This document shows positions 10,300 through 19,580 of a DNA stretch of 64,000 nucleotides, in pieces. The DNA lies in contig NC_067206.1 in the NCBI RefSeq assembly GCF_026262505.1, positions 992,001 to 1,056,000 of the forward strand. Reading direction: 5' to 3'. The position numbers were made by a program, and so were the translations under genes. The notes below the pieces were generated by a model. That model had not been told where the DNA came from. It ran no database searches and was given only the letters and a program-made list of their open reading frames with translations. The stretch is from Trichomonas vaginalis G3. Its lineage: Eukaryota > Parabasalia > Trichomonadida > Trichomonadidae. Numbering within the stretch: position 1 is the first letter of the stretch; each line of letters begins with the position of its first letter.

Positions 10300-10911
10300 T
10301 TACATGTATTTTTCAGCAACTTCGTCAAATAATTTTATAGCTTTATCTATCTCATCTACTTCAAACGTTTCTTTACCTTTCGTGGGAGCACCATACATTT
10401 TCTCAAAAACTTCAAGCAGTTCTGTTTCAGCAGCTCTCATATCATTAACAAACACAACCTTGACTCTATTGACTGTACTGTCATATCTTTGAGTTTATAT
10501 TATATGTCCTTCCTATCTTATATCTTTTTGCGTTGAAGTCCTTCGGTTTCTGAACGATATAAAGTAAGCCTTCACTGCAACGTTCTGAGTCGAATGAACC
10601 ATATGTTATGAAGTTATATCCAACAACTGGGTCTAACCATAACAAAACTATTGGTATAAGACTTTTGTCTATAAGATATGCTCTTGTTCCATGAAATGCT
10701 ACTGATATCATAAGCTCAGGATTTCTTGTCAAAATTTTCTGAGTTGAAGCATTTCTAACCCAGTCGTTTGTTTTCTTTTCAGATGGAGATATAATGTCTG
10801 ACAAAGAATATTTGTTGTATTTCTTTTGAGTCTTACGTTTAAATCACCTATTCTAACCACTTTGGTGTCATTGTCTATCTTTCTAACTGTTTCAAACTCA
10901 ATGTTTGTCAT
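10300..10911 (-). pseudogene. T5orf172/GIY-YIG-like protein, broken
   Basis: The C-terminal half carries a GIY-YIG-superfamily pattern of the T5orf172 type: GLLYIVQKPKD, YKIGRTYNI, then an acidic-Leu helix and KGKETFEV. The N-terminal half reads like a reduced KilA-N-type domain (STQKILTRNPELMISVAF). Whole counterpart at 60355-60966. Such proteins occur beside KilA-N genes in large DNA viruses and may nick or bind DNA. Broken, about two breaks. Confidence 0.65.
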
Positions 10912-10940
10912 TACTGTCTTTACATACAAAATAAAATTTT
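10912..10940 (-). promoter_or_regulatory. Shared promoter/leader of T5orf172-like gene
   Basis: Same TTTATTTTGTATGTAAAGA leader as before the KilA-N gene, directly upstream of the ATG at 10911. The two genes have different coding sequences beyond this point, so the shared block is regulatory rather than protein homology. Confidence 0.6.
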
Positions 10941-11000
10941 TCTTAGAAAAAATTAGCGTTATTTTTCTAACTAATGAAATTCATTATTTTTGTGCTGAAT

Positions 11001-11060
11001 TCAATAAAAATAATGTTTAGGTGAAGAGGTGAGATTTCACCTCTTTTTTCACCTCTTTTT
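11001..11060. repeat. Intergenic hairpin module (AGGTGA type)
   Basis: TTCAATAAAAATAATGTTT, then AGGTGAAGAGGTGAGATTTC and repeated CACCTCTTTTTT. It fills the gap between the stop of the 312-aa-type gene and the promoter of the T5orf172-like gene. Polinton C holds two modules in the corresponding 3' gap (58975-59035 and 59157-59216). Confidence 0.75.
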
Positions 11061-12027
11061 TCACAAGCGTTTTACATGAATTGTACGATGTATATTTGAA
11101 ATCCTAAACAATTTCGTAGCTTCTATTTCTTCTTTTAGTACATTGAATGTTTTAATCATGCCGAAAGTCTCTTTATATTTCTTCTTGACGTCAGACAGAA
11201 GGAAATCTTCTGCTGTTGGATAGTTTTTATTAAGAAATGTCAACATATCCATTTTATCTTCTGCTGGCTTTTCTGCTTCTTTCTTTAAGTCTGCATAGTC
11301 GTTTCGCATTCTTTCTATTTCTTTGACTGAGTAGTTATATTTTCTTATTGCTGCTTTACATTTTGAACATTGCGGCATCGTTTTTGCGTATATACATTGA
11401 AACATTACCAGCTAAAACAACTAAAGCGTCAATTGCTCTCTTCATCTCAAACATAGCGGGTCTTATTTGTTCGTTCCATACTTTGCCTCTTCTATCTTTA
11501 TCTCTTATTTCCCAACACATTTTGCAACTAATGAAAACAAAGTTATCGTATGTCTTAAATTCTTCGGATTTGTAAAGGTCAGAAATATTTTTATAAACCA
11601 TATCGCAATCTTTGTCCATAACTTTATGGTTGCAATGAAAAACCAAGGAATTCATAATTTACTTTACGTATGAATTTCTTAATTTCTACTGAGTCAGTTG
11701 CTTTGACTTCAATTTCGTCGAATTCAGGAATAGTTCGTTTTTGCTGCTGAATTTCAGGTAGTTTAGGCAAATGGTCGATGAGGTCCTCCATTTCATAAAG
11801 ATACTGTTCATTTGTTTCATCTTTCGCACTACAGTCTAAATTACTTGTTAAAAGTTCTTGCTTTATCATCTGGATTTCTGTTTCAAAAGTATATGAAGAA
11901 GGAATAAAGCTTTTCATCTCTATCAACATTGACGTAGGATTCATGACTAACGAGTTTGGTGCTGTAGTTGTGGACAGAGTCCCGCCGTTCGCAGCTTGAA
12001 TGTTGTTGTACCGATTGTTGAAATCAT
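11061..12027 (-). pseudogene. Unknown 312-aa-type protein, broken copy
   Basis: Counterpart of the whole gene at 59217-60155. Recognisable blocks: TAPNSLVMNPTSML near the start, a Cys/His pair region (FHCNHKVMDKD), CSKCKAA, and a helical tail ending HRTIHVKRL. This copy carries a 27-bp GC-rich hairpin insertion (11972-11995) that copy C lacks. Function unknown. Broken, about three breaks. Confidence 0.55.
11972..11995. repeat. Double-hairpin element, absent from copy C
   Basis: GGAC-aga-GTCC followed by a weaker GC hairpin (GCCGttcgcaGC). Flanking bases align with Polinton C at about 60110-60125, where the GC-rich block is missing. This presence/absence difference suggests the element is mobile. 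Read on the coding strand it gives Ala-Ala-Asn-Gly-Gly-Thr-Leu-Ser. Confidence 0.65.
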
Positions 12028-12106
12028 ATCTTTTATACAATAAAAAAAAAATAAAAATAAAACTAACTTTATTTTTCTATCTTAAGGAAATTCATGAAAA
12101 TTCGTG

Positions 12107-12172
12107 AGGGTGAAAAAACAGGTGAAAAAAAGAGGTGAAATCTCACCTCTTCACCTAAAACATTATTTTTGT
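12107..12172. repeat. Intergenic hairpin module (AGGTGA type)
   Basis: GGTGAAAAAACAGGTGAAAA, then AGAGGTGAAATCTCACCTCT, then TCACCTAAAACATTATTTTT. Lies between the integrase stop and the promoter of the 312-aa-type gene, inverse in orientation to the module at 11001. Confidence 0.75.
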
Positions 12173-12196
12173 CTGATTTACATCTAATGAAAAAGT

Positions 12197-13094
12197 TTAG
12201 AAGAATTTTCTTATTCTTCTGGCATATTTTTTATCTTTCCAGTACTCCCGCTCTAATGGTCCCAGATGTGTTGGCTTTGACTCTCTCAAGTTCTTAGATG
12301 GTATAACATCTTCAACGCCTCCTTCATATCTTACTTTATAAGTGTCATTGTTTATGTTATAGCCAAGTATTTCAATAACCACTCCTCGCTTTGCTTCGTC
12401 AATGGTTTCAGCAAGTTTGCCATTACTACTTTCAACTAATTTATGACGAGGATAAAACGCAAATAGAGTCGTCGGCAGCTTTTATAAGATATCCATTACC
12501 TTGCGTAGAGTCTACGATATAATAGTTTCTACTTAACCTTAAACGTTTCTTTGTCAACGGCTTGTCGTCAAGAACTACACGAACTTTTGTACAAACGAGG
12601 GTAAATTGTGTTGAATTTCTGATATTTTGTGTTTGACTTCGTTTCTTTTGTATATACTTTTCTTCTTGTTGTTGTGTCATTGAATTTGGTGTATGTCCTG
12701 TTGTAGAGTGTGTTGAGGAATTATATACTTCGAGAAAATGTTTCATTGTTTCTTCGGTAAAGTCTCGCTCTTGGTTTAAATCTCTGAGCGTTCTTATGAA
12801 GCGGTTTATGATGCCGAGTATGTTATGGTTATGGTCTTAAGTAGTGTAGTGAGTTATGTTATGCTTAATGAGAAAATCTTGATTTCATTGCTGAGGTATG
12901 CACCGTCTTGGTCTGATGTTAAAGCACTTGGGCTATGTCTGCTACAAACTTTTGTAAAACTCTTAACACTTCACGAGTTCCTTTATTTTTCATTGGATAT
13001 GCATATGCTTTGCGAGTGTTAACATTAATGAAGATGAGGAATGATGGCTTTCTTCCTTTCTTACTCTGAACGAGAGTGTCAAATTGGTATGCGT
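12197..13094 (-). pseudogene. Polinton integrase, C-terminal part, split by element B
   Basis: Retroviral-type (rve) integrase of the Polinton family. This part holds the first catalytic Asp region (QFDTLVQS near 13075), the late catalytic region (NSSTHSTTGHTPNS near 12700) and a C-terminal chromodomain-like module (YKVRYEGGVEDVIPSKNLRE near 12310). The N-terminal part lies at 29421-29609, because element B inserted here. It would cut and join element ends to chromosomal DNA. Besides the insertion it has a few breaks. Copy C at 61478-62562. Confidence 0.85.
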
Positions 13095-13103
13095 AGTTAG
13101 TAT

Positions 13104-13152
13104 ACAAGTCTTGGGTATGGTGGCACTGCGTTCCACCTTACCCAATACTTGT
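13104..13152. repeat. Subterminal hairpin, element B left end
   Basis: ACAAGT (13104-13109) pairs with ACTTGT (13147-13152); inner arms TTGGGTA and TACCCAA, GGTGG and CCACC, loop around CACTGCG. Same place and layout as in Polinton A, but arm sequences differ in a paired manner. Mirror copy at 29363-29411. Confidence 0.8.
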
Positions 13153-13287
13153 GAATTTGACACTTTACAAAACCGTTAACGTATATTTTACAACATGAAC
13201 GCAAAAACTAACTTAACCTTAAATATTTACAAAGCCGCCAACAATTTCACCTCACTATCGTTCTCACTAACAACTTCACTAATGTTC

Positions 13288-13380
13288 TCATAAATTTTCC
13301 TCAATATCTTCATCATCAGTGTTAACCCTATTGTAGTCATACTTGAAGCCATAAACTTTCTCTAACTTCTTAACGTACAT
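13288..13380 (-). CDS. 30-codon ORF near the end of B, left arm
   Basis: Short frame MYVKKLEKVYGFKYDYNRVN plus an acidic end (TDDEDIEENL), identical in the right arm at 29135-29227. It occupies the place that the 108-aa gene holds in the Polintons and is preceded by a T-rich stretch (AAAATTTTTATTTGG). It could be a real micropeptide or the remnant of a longer gene. Confidence 0.4.
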   Translation of the reverse strand: MYVKKLEKVYGFKYDYNRVNTDDEDIEENL

Positions 13381-13465
13381 CCAAATAAAAATTTTCAGTA
13401 AAATAAAAAATAAACTTAAAAATAAATGATATCACCACCCTCACACGTATGAAAACATAGCACAA

Positions 13466-13512
13466 AAATAAATTTAGGTGAAGTGGTGAGATCTCACCTC
13501 TTTTTTCACCCT
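13466..13512. repeat. Intergenic hairpin module, B left arm
   Basis: CAAAAATAAATTT, then AGGTGAAGTGGTGAGATC and inverted words. Same position as the module at 641-701 in Polinton A, so it is inherited from a common terminal region. Mirror copy near 29005-29055. Confidence 0.75.
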
Positions 13513-13527
13513 GTTGAATTCATTGCT

Positions 13528-13764
13528 TTATAACTCTCTTCCTTTCTCCAACTCTTCTAACTTCTTCTTAAGTTCAGCAATGTTGTCCTCATGAAGTTTA
13601 ATCTTTCTCAAAATTCCTTCTCTATCTAATGGTTGCTTTATCTTTCTAAACTGAACTCTACCATCCTTCATAGTATGAATGTAAAAACCTTCTGGAATAG
13701 TTCCTGATTTAATGTATTCTACCAAAAACTTTTTTTTCATTGCTTCAGTGACTTTAGTCGTCAT
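13528..13764 (-). CDS. Shared small coiled-coil protein, B left arm
   Basis: Whole 78-residue frame. The N-terminal half has a compact domain (SGTIPEGFYIHTMKDGRVQF) and the C-terminal half is a charged coiled coil (IKLHEDNIAELKKKLEELEK). It is the only full gene B has in common with Polintons A (725-952) and C (49313-49545). It is the first full-sized gene inside each B end. Possible roles: end binding, terminal protein or regulator; nothing in the sequence settles this. Confidence 0.7.
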   Translation of the reverse strand: MTTKVTEAMKKKFLVEYIKSGTIPEGFYIHTMKDGRVQFRKIKQPLDREGILRKIKLHEDNIAELKKKLEELEKGREL

Positions 13765-14290
13765 TTTACTCTAAGGTGAAGATAGCACAGCGATAATGGA
13801 TTTCATGACTTTTTAGTATTTCATGCAATCTTAACAGATAGCCTTACAAGTACTTCCAGTGTCCCTAGCTGTCCCTCCTTTTTATATAACTCCATGACAT
13901 TTATAATCTCGCGAAACTTAACAGGTAGCATAACAGATTAAAATCAGATGAGGTTTTGAACCAAAATTTCTAAGCAACGTTGTCAAGGATTTTGAGGAAC
14001 TAGGGACAGAGTGTGGCAAAGTCCAAGATTTAATTTATCTTCATCTGTTTCATCAGCTATCTCATCTAATATGCCAATATTTTATTCATAACTCGTGGCA
14101 AACTCACTAACTTTCATTATGTTCAGCTGCATGCTTCATCTGATAGAAAGTATGACTTTCATTAACTCTGTGAGATAATGAAAACTACTAGGGACAGAGA
14201 CCATGGCAAAGTTTATGACTTTCATTATTTCCAGAACTTAATGAAAACTACTAGGGACAGAGACCATGGCAAAGTTCATGATTTAATTTA
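13765..14290. other. Iteron-like region, candidate origin, B left arm
   Basis: Non-coding. Three copies of a ~40-bp unit CTAGGGACAGAG-nnn(n)-TGGCAAAGT followed by ATGA/AAGA-type words and TTTCATTA or TTTAATTTA, at about 13999-14035, 14187-14226 and 14249-14290; a half unit GTGGCAAACTCACTAACTTT lies near 14093, and an inverted GTCCCTAGCTGTCCC near 13861. Iterons next to a helicase gene resemble a replication origin (inference). Mirror copy at 28225-28745. Confidence 0.5.
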
Positions 14291-14300
14291 TTCTCTCACT

Positions 14301-14465
14301 AACAACAAACACAAACTCCAACACTAACATCAAGTACTAACTTCAGCACAAATGACAAACACTAACAACAAACACAAACTCCAACACTAACATCAAGTAC
14401 TAACTTCAGCACAAATGACAAACACTAACAACAAACACAAACTCCAACACTAACGACAAAAATAA
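14301..14465. repeat. 63-bp tandem repeat, left arm
   Basis: Two full units and a partial third (starts 14301, 14364, 14427), built of words like AACAACAAACACAAACTCC and ACTAACATCAAGTAC. Lies downstream of the helicase stop. Mirror copy at about 28060-28222. Confidence 0.8.
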
Positions 14466-14471
14466 ATGTCC

Positions 14472-17011
14472 TCACTTCTTAACAAAGTAATATGTGCTTC
14501 TTACACCACCATAGCTCAAACGTTTCTTTTCAAACATCGATTGAAACTTATTTTGAGCCATTGACTTTAGTCTCTTTTTCTTCAAATACGCCAAGAAATC
14601 TTCTTCACATCTTTTCACTTCATAGCCTTCTTTAAACTCCTCCTTGTTAAGTTCTATGAAATCCTTTATCTCATTCTTTGTTGCAATGGCTTCTTCACGA
14701 ACGACATCGTGAACTATTTCAACACTGTTCTCATGTATGACCTCCTCACTGTTCTCATGAACTATTTCAACACTGTTCTCATGTATGACCTCCTCACTGT
14801 CTTTCATAAGCGTTTCAAAGTCTCCTTTACTCATTACTTCAATCTCATGCTGTTCACAGTAGTACTTAAACTCACTGTATATGTCTTTGTTGTATGTTAT
14901 ATTGCTTCCCATGTACTCCATGAATTTTTCAAGCACTTCCTCATAATTCACTGTTTCTTTCTTTCCACGACCTTCTAATATCATACTTGCTTCGTAAATA
15001 TAACTTCTTGCAGAACCGTCTCGCTTTCTACTTCTCTTCACAAATTCTCTCATCTTGCCACCAAATACATTTGAACTACATGCAAAGAATTCATTCTCCT
15101 TCGCAAATTCTTTATATCTTCTGTAGCACTCTGTACAATTCCATCCGGATACAAACTTTTCATAGAACTCCTCGTAAAACATTTGGTAAGGTGTTTTGTT
15201 CATTTCGATGAGTTCTTGTTTAGCCCTGGTGAATGGTATCTTCCTTACATCAAATTCACTTAAATCTTTCTTCATGAAGTACGTCAGTAAGTTTGAATAA
15301 AACTCTTCATTAAAGCTTTCAATGAGATTTGAGAAATATTCGTAATTTCCTTTGTATCTGCTGCTTACGTCAATGACAACAAATCTTCTGTCGTCTTTGT
15401 CAATCTTTACTGAGTTGAAGTTGTTAGATATCATGATGATATTACAAACATTCTCTATCTTTCTTACTGGCTGACACTTCTGATTTAAGTCCAACTGAGT
15501 CTCTGTTACTATTGACTTTAGTGCGTCGTGGTTCATGACCTTAGACGTATCGCATGAGCTTAGTTCATTGCATACGATGAGCTTCATGTTCTCAATAGCA
15601 GCATTGAATCTACCAACCACATTCTCTATTGCCGTTATATTATTGTTGGCGTACTTGCTAATGAGCTCGCATAGAACATTACTAAGTACATTCTTACCAG
15701 TTCCTTGCTTTCCTATTAACAAAAGTACTGTTCCAGTCTTTCCACAAGGATTTTGAACGATGTAGGCGAACCAGTTCAAAACATACTCATAAAGCTCTTC
15801 ATCCTCATTACATATGACATCGTGAACATGTTTCAAATATCCTTCAATAACGTTCTCATCTACTTCATTCAGTACCTCATACTCATATCCTCTGAAATAG
15901 CTGTAAATGTCATCTCTTTCGTCAAAGAATCTCATGCCTGACTTCATAAGATAGTTCTTGTTCTGACCCGCTTCATAAATCATCAGTGCGTTCACATCCT
16001 TCTCCTCAATACGTCCTACATAAATACTCTTCATGAGCTTATTGAATTCCTTGCTATCTACTGACACAAGTGTTGTTGTGTCTCGTATTCCATCATAATC
16101 TTTCACTAGATATGTCATACGTGCTCCGTCAATAACAACAACACATCTTCTTAAGTCATTTATAACACTAGCTATGTCAATACCGTCCTCACTCATGTAC
16201 TTATTTCTTCTCAAGTCCTTTAGTGTGAAAGTGTCTCTAAGTTCTATTTCAAGCAATTCATTTACACATCCTTTGCAATACTTCTCTATAAAATATTTCT
16301 GTCGTTCTTTACTAAGTTTTTAACAGCTCTGAAGAACCATGTGTTTTGACTCAAACATCCTTCACAACTTCTCTCATTCATTCCTAGTTCTTTCATGTCA
16401 TTATCTTCAACCTCTATGGTCTCATTGACTAAGGTCAAAGGGTTCTTAGTCATTGCTGGTCTTATCTGAAACAATGTTTGTGCAACAGGTTTAACTAGTT
16501 CAGCAACGTCCTTCCTTAATATGAATAGCTGTTTCCACTCATCTTTGCTAACAGTTCTTTCATAACCACTGACAGTAATGATTTCATTTGCTGACCTTAG
16601 ACACTTATGTTCTATCATTTGTATTGCTTTTGTGTAAGGCTTTCGTGAGCATAGGTTGTATATGTCATTCCTGCAATGTTCATTCATGCCAATAGTACTA
16701 AATCCTTTCTTTGCTGTTGAATGCATAATATCCATTAGTTCCTGTGTTCGTATTGCTGTCTCATAAAATACAACAAGACCTTTGTCATCTATGACGTACT
16801 TACCGAAAACATTGCTTATATTCTTTAACCATGAAATAACATCCTCATTCATGCTGTCAAACATGAAGTAAGGTCTTACATACTCTTCACTTATAAGATA
16901 CTCCACAAAGTACTTGTTAAGCTCTATGTCCTCGTGAGCGATTTCATTAGGTTTGATATTAGTTCCTTTTGTCATTGCTGTCATGTACTTCACTCTCATA
17001 GTTCCTTTCAA
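14472..17011 (-). pseudogene. D5-like SF3 helicase (primase-helicase type), left arm
   Basis: About 2.5 kb. Helicase core: Walker A LLLIGKQGTGKN near 15700, Walker B-like KLIVCNELSS near 15575, motif C NIIMISNNFNSVKI near 15425, then DDRRFVVIDVSS with a probable arginine finger. Upstream is a Cys-rich stretch (SCEGCLSQ...CKGC, a possible zinc site). The N-terminal region (YFMFDSMNED) could be a degenerate primase, uncertain. The C-terminal part has tandem repeats of a VIHENSVEIVHENSEE type. SF3 helicases of this class unwind viral and plasmid DNA. Not seen in A or C. Looks nearly whole; about one break. Confidence 0.85.
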
Positions 17012-17098
17012 TAGCGTAAAAGTACTTCATTGTTTCATAACTGCTCTAAATTCTGTTCAAAATTCGTACAACATAACTTTTAACATTAGTGAAAGAAC
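17012..17098. promoter_or_regulatory. Divergent gap between helicase and HNH genes, left arm
   Basis: Eighty-seven bases separating the two divergent starts; mirrored exactly in place at 25417-25503. It must hold both promoters if these genes are transcribed. Contains ACTTCATTGTTTCATAACTG on the plus strand, with TCATT words resembling trichomonad initiators. Confidence 0.45.
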
Positions 17099-17799
17099 AT
17101 GAGCGAAACAACAACATCTAACATTACAGAAGAAGTCAATGACAATGCCGATGAAAACATTACAGAAGGAGCTAGTGAAAATATTGACGAGTTCAGTGAG
17201 GAAGAAGATATTGAGGACGTCAATGAGAACGTTAGTGGGGAACAAACTCAATGGGAAACATTGAGAAATCATGAAGATTATGAGATTTGTACGACATATC
17301 CTTTTACTATTCGTCGAAAGAAAAACAAACATATTAAGAGTGAATGCTTAAATAATCATGGTTATATTGAGCTTAGTTTAAACAACAAAATATTAAAGCA
17401 TAGAATTATTGCAGAACAGTGGATTGAAAATCCAAACAATTTGAAAGAAATAGACCATATAAATCATGATAGAACGGACAACAGAATCTCAAACCTTCGT
17501 TGGTGTTCTAATCTGAAAACAATAGAAATAAAAGCAAGTATGGCGATATAGTTTATGAGTTCGTTGATGAAATATCTGACGAAGCTGTTGAAATAACAGA
17601 TTATGGTAAGCATTCGTTTGAGTTCTACTACTATGTTGAGAATGAGGACGCATTCTATTATTATACAGGTCTTAACTATCGAAAACTTCATATAAACTTT
17701 ACAAAAACAGGTGCTGCTTATGTTTGTATGATAGATACAGAAAACAAGAGAGTAATCTTATGCATAACCAAATTCAAACGCTTGTACGGCTTCATGTAG
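17099..17799 (+). pseudogene. NUMOD4-HNH endonuclease-like gene, left arm
   Basis: Left-arm copy of the gene at 24712-25416. Acidic N-terminus (SEEEDIEDVNEN), a NUMOD4-like segment (WETLRNHEDYEI), and an HNH_3-type core (HRIIAEQWIENP, then IDHINHDRTDNRISNLRWC). It diverges from the helicase gene by 87 bp. About one break. Confidence 0.75.
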
Positions 17800-17859
17800 G
17801 ACAAACATTATTTTTCAACACTAACGCCAACACGTAGGACAAACATTCATGACTAACAT

Positions 17860-19112
17860 TACTGTATAACATAAATGTTTGTCATGATTTATCGTAAATG
17901 TTTTGTCATGATTTCATCGTACATGTTTTGTCATGATTTCATCGTACATGTTTTGTCATAGATTTCTTCATCGTAATGAGCGTAAATGATTCAAAAATAT
18001 ATTTTAGGTGAAGAGGTGAGATCTCACCTCTTTTCTCACCTCTTTTCTCACCTCATTGAATTTTCATGATTTCTTCATCGTAAATGTTTTGTCATAGATT
18101 TCTTCATCGTAATGAGCGTAAATGATCCAAAAATATATTTTAGGTGAAGAGGTGAGATCTCACCTCTTTTCTCACCTCTTTTCTCACCTCTTTTCTCACC
18201 TCATGAATTTTCATGACTTCTTCATCGTACATGTTTTGTCATGATTTCATCGTAATGAGCGTAAATGTTTTGTCATGATTTCATCGTAATGAGCGTAAAT
18301 GATTCAAAAATATATTTTAGGTGAAGAGGTGAGATCTCACCTCTTTTCTCACCTCTTTTCTCACCTCATTGAATTTTCATGATTTCTTCATCGTAAATGT
18401 TTTGTCATAGATTTCTTCATCGTAATGAGCGTAAATGATTCAAAAATATATTTTAGGTGAAGAGGTGAGATCTCACCTCTTTTCTCACCTCTTTTCTCAC
18501 CTCATTGAATTTTCATGATTTCTTCATCGTAAATGTTTTGTCATAGATTTCTTCATCGTAATGAGCGTAAATGATCCAAAAATATATTTTAGGTGAAGAG
18601 GTGAGATCTCACCTCTTTTCTCACCTCTTTTCTCACCTCATGAATTTTCATGACTTCTTCATCGTACATGTTTTGTCATGATTTCATCGTAATGAGCGTA
18701 AATGTTTTGTCATGATTTCATCGTAATGAGCGTAAATGATTCAAAAATATATTTTAGGTGAAGAGGTGAGATCTCACCTCTTTTCTCACCTCTTTTCTCA
18801 CCTCATTGAATTTTCATGATTTCTTCATCGTAAATGTTTTGTCATAGATTTCTTCATCGTAATGAGCGTAAATGATCCAAAAATATATTTTAGGTGAAGA
18901 GGTGAGATCTCACCTCTTTTCTCACCTCTTTTCTCACCTCATGAATTTTCATGACTTCTTCATCGTACATGTTTTGTCATGATTTCATCGTAATGAGCGT
19001 AAATGTTTTGTCATGATTTCATCGTATATGTTTTGTCATAGATTTCTTCGTATATGTTTTGTCATGATTTAATCGTATATGTTTTGTCATGATTTAATCG
19101 TAAATGTTTTGT
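17860..19112. repeat. Hairpin satellite array, left arm
   Basis: About 1.25 kb without genes. It alternates ~20-bp units (TTTTGTCATGATTTCATCGTA, a variant with CATAGATTTCTTCATCG) with hairpin blocks: CAAAAATATATTTT, AGGTGAAGAGGTGAG-ATC-TCACCTC, then CTTTTCTCACCT one to three times. Seven hairpin blocks are seen. The right arm has only about 0.5 kb (24131-24655), so copy number changes freely. Confidence 0.85.
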
Positions 19113-19144
19113 GAAGAATATAACAACCGCCTGAATTCAGACGG

Positions 19145-19441
19145 TTGCTTTTTATACAAAATTCACACAGGAAAATTCTTGAGTTTTGGTTGAAAGAATA
19201 CGGTCAAGCCAAAAGTGGCTCGACCTCAAAACAAACATTTTATGAGCTTACTAAGGCATTTATGAATGAATTCAAAGGTATTTGCATACATCCTGACCTC
19301 GTTCATTTTGTTGCTGAATGGTGCTCTGTAAAGTATGCATTTTATGTCAAAGATATTATGGACTCCATAGATAAGAAAGTTCATGAGAAGTTAGATGAAG
19401 AAGAACTCGAAGATACAGTAGAGAATGCAAAACATTTTTGA
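19145..19441 (+). CDS. KilA-N-like 98-aa miniprotein, left arm
   Basis: Whole frame, identical to the right-arm copy (23806-24102). Residues about 43-75 (FKGICIHPDLVHFVAEWCSV, then KYAFYVKDIMDS) fit the second half of a KilA-N domain: a His-Pro-x-Leu strand, W-C-S, and an Ala-rich helix. The N-terminal half of the domain is reduced and a charged helical tail follows. It may bind DNA, possibly the surrounding repeats (inference). Its stop codon lies in a perfect palindrome (19436-19469). Confidence 0.6.
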   Translation: MLFIQNSHRKILEFWLKEYGQAKSGSTSKQTFYELTKAFMNEFKGICIHPDLVHFVAEWCSVKYAFYVKDIMDSIDKKVHEKLDEEELEDTVENAKHF

Positions 19442-19469
19442 CGAAGTGAAGATCTTCACTTCGTCAAAA
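19436..19469. repeat. Perfect 34-bp palindrome at gene end
   Basis: TTTTGACGAAGTGAA-GATC-TTCACTTCGTCAAAA: 15-bp arms around GATC, overlapping the stop of the 98-aa gene. Same GATC centre as the other hairpin modules but with a different stem word. Mirror copy at 23778-23811. A related stem is tandemly repeated in Polinton C (61151-61378). Confidence 0.85.
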
Positions 19470-19580
19470 TGTGATGCAAAAACAAGCATTTTATGAGCTT
19501 ACTAAGGCATTTATGAATGAATTCAAAGGTATTTGCATACATCCTGACCTCGTTCATTTTGTTGTTGAATTCAGCAAAAA
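19470..19580 (+). pseudogene. Duplicated fragment of the 98-aa gene
   Basis: Repeats about 90 bases of the miniprotein gene (ACATTTTATGAGCTT-type start through the CATCCTGACCTCGTTCATTT part) directly after the palindrome. Too short to encode the domain. Mirrored at about 23672-23777. Confidence 0.8.

Noticed and set aside
14709-14978. Open frames opposite the helicase gene (also 15535-15756, 26759-26980 and others)
   Set aside because: Antisense shadows of the SF3 helicase; they have no independent features.
14472-17011. Helicase as a cellular MCM- or primase-type gene
   Set aside because: The GKQGTGKN Walker A and compact SF3 spacing fit viral D5-like helicases, and the gene lies inside a bounded mobile element in mirror copies.
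17860-19112. Regular short repeats that could suggest a CRISPR array
   Set aside because: Repeats are palindromic blocks separated by other repeats, not by unique spacers; no cas-like genes, and the DNA is eukaryotic.
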